Source of the DNA: Thermoplasmata archaeon
Lineage (GTDB): Archaea > Thermoplasmatota > Thermoplasmata > Lutacidiplasmatales > UBA184
Assembly (NCBI GenBank): GCA_027315165.1
Contig: DAHUYN010000001.1
Span: forward strand, 124,001-188,000
Direction: 5' to 3'
Length of the DNA stretch: 64,000 nt
A program made the translations under genes and the position numbers. Of this stretch, positions 1 through 8,514 are shown piece by piece (position 1 is the stretch's first letter; the number at the start of each line of letters is the position of its first letter). The notes under the pieces were generated by a model that ran no database searches, was not told the DNA's origin, and saw only the letters and a list, made by a program, of their open reading frames with translations.

Positions 1-1
1 C

Positions 2-346
2 ACCTGGGCGTTCATCTCGACGGCGAGCACGCTGTTCCTCGTCCGCCTCGTCGGTCGGTCGAACCGCGGGCGCGCGCTCGGCCTCTACAACGCCGTCGCC
101 GGCTTCGGAGGGCTCCTGGGGACGCTCCTCGGAGGGTACTTCTACGCGACGCTGGGGGTGAACTCGGCCTACTCGATCGCGGCGATCACCGTCGCCATCG
201 GCTCGGCGCTCCTGCTGCCGATCCCCTTCCACGTCTTCGACATGCCGCACCTCCACCGGCACCGGCAGCGGCACCTCCGGTCGGCGCGCGCGACCACCGG
301 GCCCGGCCTCTCTCGGCGGCGGCCGCAGGACCGACGACACCGTTAA
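2..346 (+). CDS. MFS transporter, C-terminal fragment (5' end outside window)
   Basis: The frame is open from the first bases and ends at TAA, giving about 114 residues of a protein whose start lies outside the window. Two hydrophobic glycine-rich segments (around ALGLYNAVAGFGGLLG and IAAITVAIGSALLLPIPF) are typical of the last helices of major facilitator superfamily transporters, and an arginine- and histidine-rich cytoplasmic tail follows. The substrate cannot be told. The ORF track starts it at an internal GTG (158), but the upstream sequence is clearly coding in the same frame. Confidence 0.6.
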   Translation, partial: TWAFISTASTLFLVRLVGRSNRGRALGLYNAVAGFGGLLGTLLGGYFYATLGVNSAYSIAAITVAIGSALLLPIPFHVFDMPHLHRHRQRHLRSARATTGPGLSRRRPQDRRHR

Positions 347-509
347 GGCGGGGACGGGGGTCGCCCGCCGCGCCTCGGGGGGGAGAGCGATCGCGGAGAA
401 CGTCTCGGCCTCGTGGGGCCGTCGGCTGCACCACCTCGCCGCGCACCCCCTCCTCTGGGCCCGCTATGTCTGGCTCCGGGACCTCCGGCACCAGGAGGTC
501 GTCTTCGAC

Positions 510-1208
510 GTGAACCCGAGGTTCCGCGACTGGCGGCCCATGTACCTCGTGGCCCGCCCCGCCCTCGGCCGGCTCACGGGGCGCCGCCGCGCGGAGCTCG
601 ACGGGTACTTCGAGGAGCTGCTCCCGCTGCACGCCGCCCTCCGGGCCGAGGCCGGGGCGCTGCCGACGGCCGGCGCCCTGATGCAGGCCCCGCTGCTCTA
701 TGTGCTCGTCCGGGCCCTCGGCGCCCGCCGCATCCTCGAGACCGGGATCTCCTCGGGCTACTCGGCCCGCCTGATCCTCGAGGCGATCGCGCGGAACGGC
801 GCCGGCCATCTCGACTCGATCGGCGTCGAGGTCTTCGGCCTGAGCGAGCTCCCGAGATCCGCCCCCGACGGGCTCAAGGGCCGCCGGGTCGGCTGGCTCG
901 TCCCCGAGCGGTTGCGGGGCCCGTGGAGCCTGCACCTCGGCACCAGTCAGGAGCACCTGCCTGCGCTCGTCGCGCCGGGGAGCGAGCCGATCGACCTGTT
1001 CCTCCACGACAGCCTGCACCAGTACCCGACGATGCACTGGGAGTTCTCGACCGCCTTTCCGGCGCTCGCCCGCGGGGGGCTCCTCGCGTCGCACGATGTC
1101 CACGCCAATCGCGCCTGGCCCGACTTCCTCAACGCGAACGGCCTCCGAGGCGACGAGGTGCTCGACCACGACCTCGGCGTCGTGCGTCGGCCGGGGCCGC
1201 CGTCCTAG
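510..1208 (+). CDS. Class I SAM-dependent methyltransferase (Methyltransf_24-like)
   Basis: A 232-residue protein with the SAM-binding loop ETGISSGYSA near residue 80 and an acidic-aromatic strand DLFLHDSLH near residue 165. The pattern matches class I methyltransferases of the type that acts on small molecules or sugars; the substrate is unknown. GTG 510 is the only canonical start in the frame. The frame stays open back past the upstream stop, and the extra residues (WGRRLHHLAAHPLLWARYVW and others) look coding, so the true N-terminus is probably longer and uses an unrecognised start or has lost one. Confidence 0.65.
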   Translation: MNPRFRDWRPMYLVARPALGRLTGRRRAELDGYFEELLPLHAALRAEAGALPTAGALMQAPLLYVLVRALGARRILETGISSGYSARLILEAIARNGAGHLDSIGVEVFGLSELPRSAPDGLKGRRVGWLVPERLRGPWSLHLGTSQEHLPALVAPGSEPIDLFLHDSLHQYPTMHWEFSTAFPALARGGLLASHDVHANRAWPDFLNANGLRGDEVLDHDLGVVRRPGPPS

Positions 1209-1245
1209 GTCCGCGCCGGCGCCGCGCGACCCGTGACGGGGCCCG

Positions 1246-1752
1246 CTACCGGAACATCTCCCAGACGAGCGTCCGGATCAGATAGCCGAGAGCCAGGTTG
1301 GCGAAGAACGGGGCGAGCTCGGGCGAGGCGTCCCGGAGCACGACGGAGCGGAACCCGAGCTCGCCCGACGCGACGACCCGCGGGCCGTCGAAGATCGCGA
1401 AGCGGCCCGTGAGCTTCTCGTGGACCGTGTAGCGGACGCCCCCGTACTCGAACGTCATCGGGCCGAACAGCGAGGAGACCGTCCGCCACTTCTCCTCGCC
1501 GATCTGCACGAGGATCTCGTCCTTCTTGGCCGAGTAGCTCACCGTCGAGTGGACCTCCTCGGGCGCGCTCGAGCGGATCGTCTCGTAGGTCGTCGAGAAC
1601 AGGGCCGCCAAGCGCCGGGTGAGCGCGCCCGTCGCGTTGACGACCGGGCGGCACAACCAGGTCTCCTGGTCGACCTCCATCTCGACGACGTTCTGGAGGA
1701 CCCGTGCCGTCGCCCGGATCATCGAGGGCCGCCGAGGAGGGGCCGGGCTCAT
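1246..1752 (-). CDS. Conserved hypothetical protein
   Basis: A 168-residue soluble protein that I do not recognise. It has alternating beta-strand-like segments (EVHSTVSYSAKKDEILVQIG, FGPMTFEYGGVRYTVHEKL) and a hydrophobic C-terminal helix (FANLALGYLIRTLVWEM). Codon use is normal for the window, which supports a real gene. An internal ATG ten codons in (MIRATARV) is a plausible alternative start because the first ten residues are proline and arginine rich. It is convergent with the upstream methyltransferase and divergent from truD. Confidence 0.5.
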   Translation of the reverse strand: MSPAPPRRPSMIRATARVLQNVVEMEVDQETWLCRPVVNATGALTRRLAALFSTTYETIRSSAPEEVHSTVSYSAKKDEILVQIGEEKWRTVSSLFGPMTFEYGGVRYTVHEKLTGRFAIFDGPRVVASGELGFRSVVLRDASPELAPFFANLALGYLIRTLVWEMFR

Positions 1753-1793
1753 AGACGTTGTGACGGCCCGGCACCGACCGGCGAAGAGGCCAA

Positions 1794-3125
1794 GTGGGGG
1801 GGTCCGCTCCCCGCCGCGTGCCGGAAGGGTCGCTCCGGCCTCCCGCCGCGGAGGTCGCGCTAGGGCTCGAGTTCTACGCGACCCTCACGGAGGGCGGCGG
1901 CGGGGTGCTGAAGGAGCGCGCCGAGGAGTTCCGCGTGCGCGAGCTCTCCGCCTACCCGATGCCCGACCCGGCCGGCCGCTACACGGTGCTGCGCATCGTG
2001 AGCCGGAACTGGGAGCAGCACGAGCTCGCCCAGCGCCTCGCGGAACGGCTCGGCCTGCCCCGGCACGCCATCGCCTGGTCCGGGACGAAGGACCGTCGGG
2101 CGGTCGCCGAGCGCCTGTTCTCCTACGTGGGAGCGATGCCGACGGCGCTCGACCTCCCCGAGGTCGAGCTCGTCGAAGCCTACACCGCGCGCTCCGGGCT
2201 CGTGCTCGGCCACCACTACGGGAACGCCTTCGAGATCCGCGTGCCGGCCGCGACGCAGCCCGTCGACGAGCTGATGGGCCGGTTCGGCCGAACGCGGGAG
2301 GCGCTCCAGGCGCTGGGGGGGTTCCCCAACCTGTTCGGTCCGCAACGGTTCGGTGAGGTCCGACCCGTGACGCACGACGTCGGGCGGGCGCTCGTGCGAG
2401 GGGACCCGACGGGCGCGGTCGAGCTGTACCTGACGGCGCTCCCCGACGGGCTCGGGGCCCCCGGGGCGGCCGCGCGCCTCGCCTATCGCGAGCACCACGA
2501 CGCGCGACGGGCGCTGCGCGAGTTCCCCCCGTACTTCCGGTTCGAGCGCCAGCTCCTCGACCACCTCGCGCGGGGCCAGCCACCGGAGCGCGCGCTGCAC
2601 GCGCTGTCGCGAGAGCTCCGGCAGCTCTTCGTCCACGCCTACCAGTCGCTCCTGTTCAACCGCTGGCTGAGCCGGCGCTGGTCCCTAGGGCTCTCCCTCA
2701 ACGCGCCGGTCGTCGGCGACGTCCTTCTGCGCGTTACCCGCGACGGGACCGTGCCCGGGACGCAGCCGATCCCCGTCTCCGAGGACAACCTCCCCGAGTG
2801 CACCGACCTCGCCCGTCGTGGCCGCGCGCTCGTCGCGGGGCCGCTCGTCGGCTTCGAAACGCCGATCCCGTCGGGTGCGGCCGGCGAGCTGTTGTCGCGG
2901 GTCCTCGAGGAGGAGCGTGTCACGCCCGACGCCTTCCGCACGCCGCGGACCCCGGAGGTGGCGAGCCGCGGCTCGTACCGGCCCGCGCTCGTGCCGCTCC
3001 CGCCGGTCGCCCTCGAGCCGTCCCGGCCGGGGGAGCCGGACGGTGTCTGGTTCCGCTTCGCCCTCCCCAAGGGCGCCTACGCGACGGTGCTGCTGCGCGA
3101 GTTCACCAAGAGCGGCGCGTCGTAG
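1794..3125 (+). CDS. truD: tRNA pseudouridine(13) synthase TruD
   Basis: This enzyme isomerises uridine to pseudouridine in tRNA. The TruD signature SGTKDRRAV is at residues 96-104, with the catalytic aspartate at about 100. The second conserved block, NLFGPQRFGEVRPVTHDVGRAL, follows near residue 180, and the C-terminal half has the usual TRUD insertion and a closing GAYATVLLREF strand. The 443-residue length fits archaeal TruD. The GTG start at 1794 is uncertain; GTG 1818 would remove eight unremarkable residues. It probably heads a set with the two KaiC-like genes that follow. Confidence 0.9.
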   Translation: MGGSAPRRVPEGSLRPPAAEVALGLEFYATLTEGGGGVLKERAEEFRVRELSAYPMPDPAGRYTVLRIVSRNWEQHELAQRLAERLGLPRHAIAWSGTKDRRAVAERLFSYVGAMPTALDLPEVELVEAYTARSGLVLGHHYGNAFEIRVPAATQPVDELMGRFGRTREALQALGGFPNLFGPQRFGEVRPVTHDVGRALVRGDPTGAVELYLTALPDGLGAPGAAARLAYREHHDARRALREFPPYFRFERQLLDHLARGQPPERALHALSRELRQLFVHAYQSLLFNRWLSRRWSLGLSLNAPVVGDVLLRVTRDGTVPGTQPIPVSEDNLPECTDLARRGRALVAGPLVGFETPIPSGAAGELLSRVLEEERVTPDAFRTPRTPEVASRGSYRPALVPLPPVALEPSRPGEPDGVWFRFALPKGAYATVLLREFTKSGAS

Positions 3126-3143
3126 CGACGAGCGAGTCCACGC

Positions 3144-3156
3144 GAGTTTTCTAATA
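3144..3156 (+). promoter_or_regulatory. TATA-like promoter element before the KaiC-like pair
   Basis: The AT-rich GTTTTCTAATACC stands out in a GC-rich gap between truD and the next gene and ends about 34 nt before the ATG at 3190. It suggests that the ATPase pair has its own promoter. Confidence 0.35.
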
Positions 3157-3189
3157 CCTCGCCACCGGCTGGAGCGAGCGGTCCTGAGC

Positions 3190-4110
3190 ATGGCCGTCGA
3201 GTCCCCGCGTCCCTGGTTCGCTCCCACGGGAAGCGCCCGGCGCACGGCCGCGTCGGCCGCGGCCGGGGGGGTCGAGCGCGTCCCCACGGGGGTTCCCGAC
3301 TTCGACCATCTCTCGGGGGGTCTCCCGGCCGGCTCCGTCGTCCTCCTGGTCGGCGAGGCGGGGGCGGGGCACCAGGAGTTCGCCGTCACGAGCGCGGTCC
3401 ACCTGATGCTCCACTACGACGACCCCCGGCTGCACACGTTCTACCTCGGACGCACGCGCGGCCCGTTCCGCTATCCCAAGGGGGTCGCCTACCTCAGCGT
3501 GAGCCGGATGCGCGACCAGGTCCTCCGGGAGGTCGGGGCGGCGTTCGACCCGATGTACGAGGAGGTCCTCCAGCGTCATCTGTCGTTCCGCGACCTCTCA
3601 CCGAGCTACTTCGCCGACTCGGTCGTGCCGAGCGACTGGGCCTCGATTGCGGCGCCGCTCCTCTCGAGCCTTCCGGCCGAGAGCCGGACGGGGGCCTCGG
3701 GACCCCTCGCCTCGCTCGCGGCGGCGCTCGACGAGGAGGGTCCGTCGAACCTCGTCGTCGTCGACTCCCTCACCGACCTCTTGGTGCGGCGCGGCGTCGA
3801 CGGCGAGGAGCTCCTCACGCTCATCAAGGGACTCCGACGGCGGGCGAAGTCGTGGGGCGGCCTCGTCTACCTCCTCCTCTCGCGGGGCGTCGCGACGGCG
3901 GCGGTCGAGCAGGCGCTCTACGACAGCGTCGACGGCGTGCTCTCCTTCGCCTGGACGACGAGCCCGCTGCACTCGCACCGGCAACGGACGATGTTGATCG
4001 AGAAGTTCATGCCCGTGCTCACGCGCATCCCGACGGAGCAGCAGGGCCGATTCGTGCTCCAGGTCAGCGACCTCAACGGGCTGGTGACGACGCAGTATGA
4101 ACGGATCTGA
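3190..4110 (+). CDS. RecA/KaiC-fold protein with degenerate Walker A
   Basis: A 306-residue RecA-fold protein. After a GVPDFDHLSGGLPAGSV entry like that of KaiC and RAD55 proteins, the P-loop position reads GEAGAGHQEF and lacks the invariant lysine and Ser/Thr. A Walker B-like strand NLVVVDSLTDLL is kept near residue 190. ATP hydrolysis therefore looks unlikely. The ATG at 3190 is preferred because a TATA-like box precedes it and the longer ORF runs into truD. It overlaps the intact KaiC-like gene downstream by 14 nt, which suggests co-translation and a heteromeric partner role (inference). Confidence 0.75.
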   Translation: MAVESPRPWFAPTGSARRTAASAAAGGVERVPTGVPDFDHLSGGLPAGSVVLLVGEAGAGHQEFAVTSAVHLMLHYDDPRLHTFYLGRTRGPFRYPKGVAYLSVSRMRDQVLREVGAAFDPMYEEVLQRHLSFRDLSPSYFADSVVPSDWASIAAPLLSSLPAESRTGASGPLASLAAALDEEGPSNLVVVDSLTDLLVRRGVDGEELLTLIKGLRRRAKSWGGLVYLLLSRGVATAAVEQALYDSVDGVLSFAWTTSPLHSHRQRTMLIEKFMPVLTRIPTEQQGRFVLQVSDLNGLVTTQYERI

Positions 4111-4819
4111 GGCCAAGGTCCCGAGGGTCCCGACCGGGATCCCCGGGCTCGACGACATGCTCGACGGAGGCTTTCCCGAGGGTCACGTGATCCTCGTCAC
4201 GGGCCTCCCCGGAACGGGAAAGACCTGCTTCGGCCTCCAGTTCCTCCTCGGCGGCGTCGCGAAGGGCGAGACCGGGGTCTTCCTCTCCCTCGAGGAGGAG
4301 ACGCCCCAGCTCACGGCCAGCGCGCGCCAGTTCGGCTGGCCGGTCGACTCGGCCGTCGCGGCGAAGCGGCTCCACCTCGTGCGCCTCGACCCCAAGGACG
4401 CGAAGCGCAACCTCGAGCGGATCCAGTCCGACCTCGGCCGCGAGCTCGCGCAGCTCGGCGCGAAGCGGATCGTCGTCGACTCCGTCTCGCTCCTGAACAT
4501 GCTGAGCGACACCGAGCCCGCCCGGAGGACCACGCTCTTCGCCCTCGCCGCCGCGTGCCGTGCGGCGGGCGCGACGACGGTCCTCACGGCCGAGGCCGAC
4601 CCGGTGCACCCCGAGGTGAGCCGCGACGGCCTCACCGAGTACGTCGCCGACGGCGTGATCCTTCTGAGCTACTCGACGGCCGCCGACGGCCGGCGCGTGG
4701 GGCTCTCGCTCCGCGTGATGAAGATGCGTCGGACGCAGCACACCCGGAGCATCCAGCCGTACGAGATCGGGGCCCACGGCCTCAGCGTCGACGCGAAGGC
4801 GGTCGACTTCGGGCGGTAG
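4097..4819 (+). CDS. KaiC/RAD55-family ATPase (single domain)
   Basis: A 240-residue single-domain RecA-fold ATPase. It carries VPTGIPGLDDMLDGGFPEG at the N-terminus, an intact Walker A GLPGTGKT at about residues 36-43, and a Walker B IVVDSVSLL near residue 135. The C-terminal RVMKMRRTQHTRSIQPYEI resembles the strand after the KaiC core that contacts neighbouring subunits. Members of this family are hexameric signalling or motor ATPases in archaea; the specific role is not shown. It begins inside the end of the degenerate paralogue. Confidence 0.85.
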   Translation: MNGSEAKVPRVPTGIPGLDDMLDGGFPEGHVILVTGLPGTGKTCFGLQFLLGGVAKGETGVFLSLEEETPQLTASARQFGWPVDSAVAAKRLHLVRLDPKDAKRNLERIQSDLGRELAQLGAKRIVVDSVSLLNMLSDTEPARRTTLFALAAACRAAGATTVLTAEADPVHPEVSRDGLTEYVADGVILLSYSTAADGRRVGLSLRVMKMRRTQHTRSIQPYEIGAHGLSVDAKAVDFGR

Positions 4820-5308
4820 GGCTCGAGGTCGGCGACGGCCTTGAGACAGTAGTGCCGGGCTGGCTCCGCCGCTCCAAGGGATGATCCCGACGATCCACCG
4901 TAGTTGCGCCAACCGTGTCACGACGGGCGGGACAAACGGCAGGTAGGTCTCGGTCTCCTTCCGCCGGTCCCACCGCCTCCCTATCGCTCCCTTCCGGTTC
5001 TTCACCCTCGAGAACCCGCACACGGATGCCTCCCGCGGGTAATGCTCTCGGTCTCAGTGGCGCGGCGGAACGGGCCAAGAAAGGTGCCGGGAAACTGGGC
5101 CGCTCTATCCGACCCTCTCCCCACACCCCTCCCCTCCCCCTGTGCCCTCCCCCTGGGCAAACCGGCGGGGGACTGACGGGGCGGTGCTGCTCACTTCGGG
5201 GCATGAGCCGGCCCTCGACCGACTGACGAGGATTGCGCTCGAACCCGTGTCGAACTCGGGTGGGAACCTGGCCCGCACCAGGCCGGTACTCGGGGGAGAA
5301 TGTGAGCT
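4820..5308. other. Gene-poor interval, no convincing gene
   Basis: About 490 bases with mixed codon composition in every frame and pyrimidine-rich runs (CCCCACACCCCTCCCCTCCC). The short ORFs in the track have no recognisable motif and do not follow the strong third-position GC bias of real genes here. I see no tRNA or clear structured RNA. Confidence 0.5.
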
Positions 5309-5938
5309 CACGATCGTAGACGGGCTGACGGAAGCGAAGGCCCTGGAGGCGAGGGACCTGGCGCTGGTGGAGTGGGAGAAGGGAGCCCTCGCGAAGGCGG
5401 GCATCGAGAGCTCAGGCGGGCCCTTCGGGACCAGAACCCCAAGCGGAGGGCGAAGAAGCGGTACGCCCCGGGGGCTCCCGGTGAGGGGGCCGGGCGACGA
5501 GGGCGGAGGTGGACCCGGAGGCGATCCAGAGGGACCGGTCGCGAGATGGGAGGTTCCTGGTGTCGAGCGCGGGCCTCTCCCCGACCGGCCCTGAGATGCG
5601 CGAGACCCGCTTCGCGAGGGACGGGATCGAGAAGGTCCTCCGAACGGGCAAGGGGCCGCTCCACCTCGAGCCAAGCCGGTAGCACCGGTGGGACCGGGCG
5701 TACGCGAGCTCGAGGTCCTCTGCACGGCCCGGCGGCTCGGGAGCCGGACGGAGGCGGACCCTGAAGCGGAAACTCCCCGAGACGAGCCTCTCCGAAGCGC
5801 TTCGGTTCCTCGAGAATGTGCCGTAGGTGAGGTCGGGCGCGGGGAACCCCGCCCGGGAAGGGGTGCCCCGTCCCTCCGGCGAGTCGGAGGAGGTCCACAC
5901 CGCCCTCGGCGCTACCGGTTCCCTGCCTATCGTGTAGA
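5309..5938 (+). pseudogene. Decayed transposase remnant (IS1634/IS4-like)
   Basis: Pieces of a transposase C-terminal half can be read only by switching frames. From about 5516 one frame gives DGRFLVSSAGLSPTGPEMR then FARDGIEKVLRTGKGPLHLE before a TAG. This resembles the 'D-G-F-L-V-T ... Y-R-x-R-D-x-V-E-K-x-F-R' end of IS1634-type transposases. After the stop, RAYA, then RELEVLCTARRL (another frame) and RTLKRKLPETSLSEALRFLE continue the same protein. No intact ORF or terminal inverted repeats were seen. The family assignment is from memory of the pattern. Confidence 0.45.
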
Positions 5939-6119
5939 CGCACGGAAGACAGGACCGAACGTGCTGGAGCAGTTCCCCCCTCAGGTCGGGGTGTGTGTGA
6001 GCGAGCCGACTCGGGAAGACCTCACCTCGTTACGACCGTCCGCACCGGAGAAATCTCCCAAGGCGGTCGGCCGTCACAAACGGTTTCCCCGACGAACGGC
6101 TGCCGAGGGGGGGCGCGCG

Positions 6120-7250
6120 ATGCGCTGGGTCGTCTACGTCGACATCGACGCGTACTACGTCTCGTGCGAGCTCCGCACGCGTCCCGAGCTCGTCGGCCAG
6201 CCGGTGATCGTCGGTCCCGACCCTCGTCTCGGGCCCACGCGCGGGGTCGTCCTCTCGGCGAGCTACGAGGCGCGGTCCTTCGGGGTCCGCAGCGCCCTGC
6301 CCGTCGGACGGGCCCTCGCGCTCTGCCCCTCTGCCGTCTGGCTTCCCGCGGACTTCCCCAAGTACGAGTCCATCGCGGGTGAGGTGAGGGCATTCCTGGG
6401 CGGGTTCGGCGGCCGTGTGGTGCCGTTGAGCATCGACGAGGCGGCGGTCGAGCTCGACCTCGACGGCCCCGACGAGGCCGGTGCGAAGGCGCAGGAGGTG
6501 CAGGCCGGGCTCTTGCGAACGCTCGGCCTTCCGAGCTCCCTCGGTGTCGCGACCCACCGCACGGTCGCGAAGATCGCCTCCGACCGTGCCAAGCCCGGCG
6601 GGATCGTCGTCGTGACGCCCGAGCGTCTTCGGGAGTTCCTCGCCCCGCTCCCGGTGCGGACGGTCCCCGGTGTCGGGCCGAAGACCGCCGAGAGGCTCGC
6701 GGCCGTCGGCGTCTCCACGATCGGCGACCTCGCGACGGTCCCGACGCTCGTGCTCCGGCGCGCCGTCGGCGGCTTCGCCCACGAGCTCCTCGAGCTGGCC
6801 GCGGGCACACCACGCCCCGAGGTGGACCGCGAGGGCCCGCGGAGCCGCAGCGCGGCCGAGACGTTCTTGAACGACGTCCGTGACGAGGCACTCCTCGCTC
6901 GCACCACCGAGACGCTGGCCAAGCGGCTCGCGGAGTCCGTCGCGACCGAGCGACTCCGCTTCCAAACGGTGTCGGTCTCCGCGCGATGGGCGGACTTCGC
7001 CCACTCCCGGCACGGCCGACGGCTTCCGCAAAGGACCGACGACGCCGTGACGCTCGCGCTCGTCGCGGGTCGGCTCCTCAAGGAGCTGCTGCGAGAGGAG
7101 GCCCGGGGGCGGGGACGGGCGGTCCGCACGCTTTCGGTCGGGGTCGCGCAGCTTTCCGAGGAGTCGGTCCGGGACCGCCCGCTCGAGGCGTTCGAGGCGG
7201 AGGGCACGGTTAAGTCCTCGATGCCGCGTCCGCGCGCGGAGCTCGAGTGA
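6120..7250 (+). CDS. dinB: DNA polymerase IV (Y-family translesion polymerase)
   Basis: A 376-residue Y-family polymerase for error-prone bypass synthesis. The first catalytic block is YVDIDAYYVSCE at residues 6-17. The second is PLSIDEA with Asp106-Glu107, followed by SLGVATHRTVAKIASDRAKPGG. The thumb HhH motif VPGVGPKTAERLAAVGV lies near residue 185, with a little-finger domain after it. No PCNA-interacting QxxLxxFF peptide is obvious at the C-terminus. ATG 6120 is chosen over the longer ORF because upstream codons lose the coding bias. It heads an operon coupled by GTGA to the TauE gene. Confidence 0.9.
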   Translation: MRWVVYVDIDAYYVSCELRTRPELVGQPVIVGPDPRLGPTRGVVLSASYEARSFGVRSALPVGRALALCPSAVWLPADFPKYESIAGEVRAFLGGFGGRVVPLSIDEAAVELDLDGPDEAGAKAQEVQAGLLRTLGLPSSLGVATHRTVAKIASDRAKPGGIVVVTPERLREFLAPLPVRTVPGVGPKTAERLAAVGVSTIGDLATVPTLVLRRAVGGFAHELLELAAGTPRPEVDREGPRSRSAAETFLNDVRDEALLARTTETLAKRLAESVATERLRFQTVSVSARWADFAHSRHGRRLPQRTDDAVTLALVAGRLLKELLREEARGRGRAVRTLSVGVAQLSEESVRDRPLEAFEAEGTVKSSMPRPRAELE

Positions 7251-8131
7251 CCCTTCCGATCGACCCCGGGAGCGCCTGGTGGGCGGCCGCGGGGTTGTTC
7301 CTCCTCCTCGCGGCGATCGCGTTCGCGTGCGGTTCGGTCGGCTCGCTCATCGGGATCGGCGGCGGCGTCTTCCTGATCCCGATCCTCGTCCTCGGATTCG
7401 GGTTCGAGATCCAGCTCGCCATCGCGGCGAGCCTCCTCTCGGTCGTGGCCAACTCCTGCGGGTCGGCGGCGACGTACGTCGAACAGGGCCTGACGAACCT
7501 CCGGCTCGGGATCTTCCTCGAATCGTCGACGGTCGTCGGGGGTCTCCTCGGCGCGCTCCTCTCCGTCACGCTCCTCGCGACCCGTCAGAACCTGCTTGCC
7601 CTCGCCTTCGTGCCCGTCGTCGCGATCGCCGCCGCGCTGATGCTCCGGGCGCCCCGCCTCGCGCCGGACCCGAACGCTCCCAAGAGCCCGTTCGCCGAGC
7701 GCCTTCGGCTCTCGGGAACCCTCGTCGACCCGACGACGGGGGCGTCGATCGCCTATCGAGCGACCCGGCCGGCGCCGGGTCTTCTCCTGACCGGGCTGGC
7801 CGGGTTCGGCTCGGGACTTCTCGGTGTCGGAGGCGGGATCTTCAACGTCCCCGCGATGAACGCCGTGATGAACGTGCCTCTACGCGTCGCCACCGCGACC
7901 TCGACGTTCAAGATCGGTGTCACCGCCTCGGCGGGCGCGCTCGTCTACTTCCTCGCCGGGGACATGCTTCTCTGGTTGGCGGCCTCCGTCGCGCTCGGCT
8001 CCTTCGCCGGGAGCCTCCTCGCGAGCCACCACCAGTACCGGGCGCGAACGCTCGCGCTCCGCTGGCTGTTCCTCGGGGTTCTCGCGGTCGCCGCGCTCCT
8101 GATGGCGGCCCGGGGCGTGGGGGTCTACTGA
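7247..8131 (+). CDS. TauE/SafE-family anion exporter
   Basis: A 294-residue membrane protein with about eight hydrophobic helices arranged as two related halves. Each half carries a glycine-rich signature (GSVGSLIGIGGGVFLIPIL at the N-terminus, FGSGLLGVGGGIFNVPAM in the middle) typical of TauE/SafE (DUF81) permeases, which move sulfite, sulfoacetate or other organic anions. The GTG start overlaps the polymerase stop by four bases. The next gene encodes DUF1634, a regular partner of TauE proteins in archaea. Confidence 0.85.
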   Translation: MTLPIDPGSAWWAAAGLFLLLAAIAFACGSVGSLIGIGGGVFLIPILVLGFGFEIQLAIAASLLSVVANSCGSAATYVEQGLTNLRLGIFLESSTVVGGLLGALLSVTLLATRQNLLALAFVPVVAIAAALMLRAPRLAPDPNAPKSPFAERLRLSGTLVDPTTGASIAYRATRPAPGLLLTGLAGFGSGLLGVGGGIFNVPAMNAVMNVPLRVATATSTFKIGVTASAGALVYFLAGDMLLWLAASVALGSFAGSLLASHHQYRARTLALRWLFLGVLAVAALLMAARGVGVY

Positions 8132-8514
8132 TGGCCACGTCCCCGCCGACCTCGACCGAGGACGCGACCGAGACCCGGCTTCGGCCGGCCGTGCATCGGA
8201 CCCTCCGCGTCGGCTCGGCGGTCGGGGTCGTGCTCTTGATCGCCGGACTCGCGGTCCTCTCGGCTTCGGGCGGTCCGTCCTCACCGACCGGGACCTCCCG
8301 CCTGAGCGCGTCGGCGATCCGTGCGGCCCTCCTGCAACCCAGCGGCGACGGCCTGCTCGTGCTCGGCGCCGTCGTGCTCGCGCTGACCCCGATGTCCCGC
8401 GTCGTCCTCGCGACATCGGTCTTCTCGAGGGCCCGCGACCGGCCCCTCCTCGCGGCCTCCTCCTTTGTCCTCGCGATCCTCGTCCTCACCGTCGTCGTGG
8501 GGGTCTTTGCGTGA
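8131..8514 (+). CDS. DUF1634 family small membrane protein
   Basis: A 127-residue protein with three predicted transmembrane helices (VGVVLLIAGLAVLSAS, GLLVLGAVVLALTPMSRVV, SFVLAILVLTVVVGVFA). The VLxLTPxxRV pattern in the middle helix is characteristic of DUF1634. It follows TauE with a TGATG overlap, the usual genomic arrangement, and is presumably an accessory subunit of that permease. The biochemical role of the family is not established. Confidence 0.75.
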   Translation: MATSPPTSTEDATETRLRPAVHRTLRVGSAVGVVLLIAGLAVLSASGGPSSPTGTSRLSASAIRAALLQPSGDGLLVLGAVVLALTPMSRVVLATSVFSRARDRPLLAASSFVLAILVLTVVVGVFA

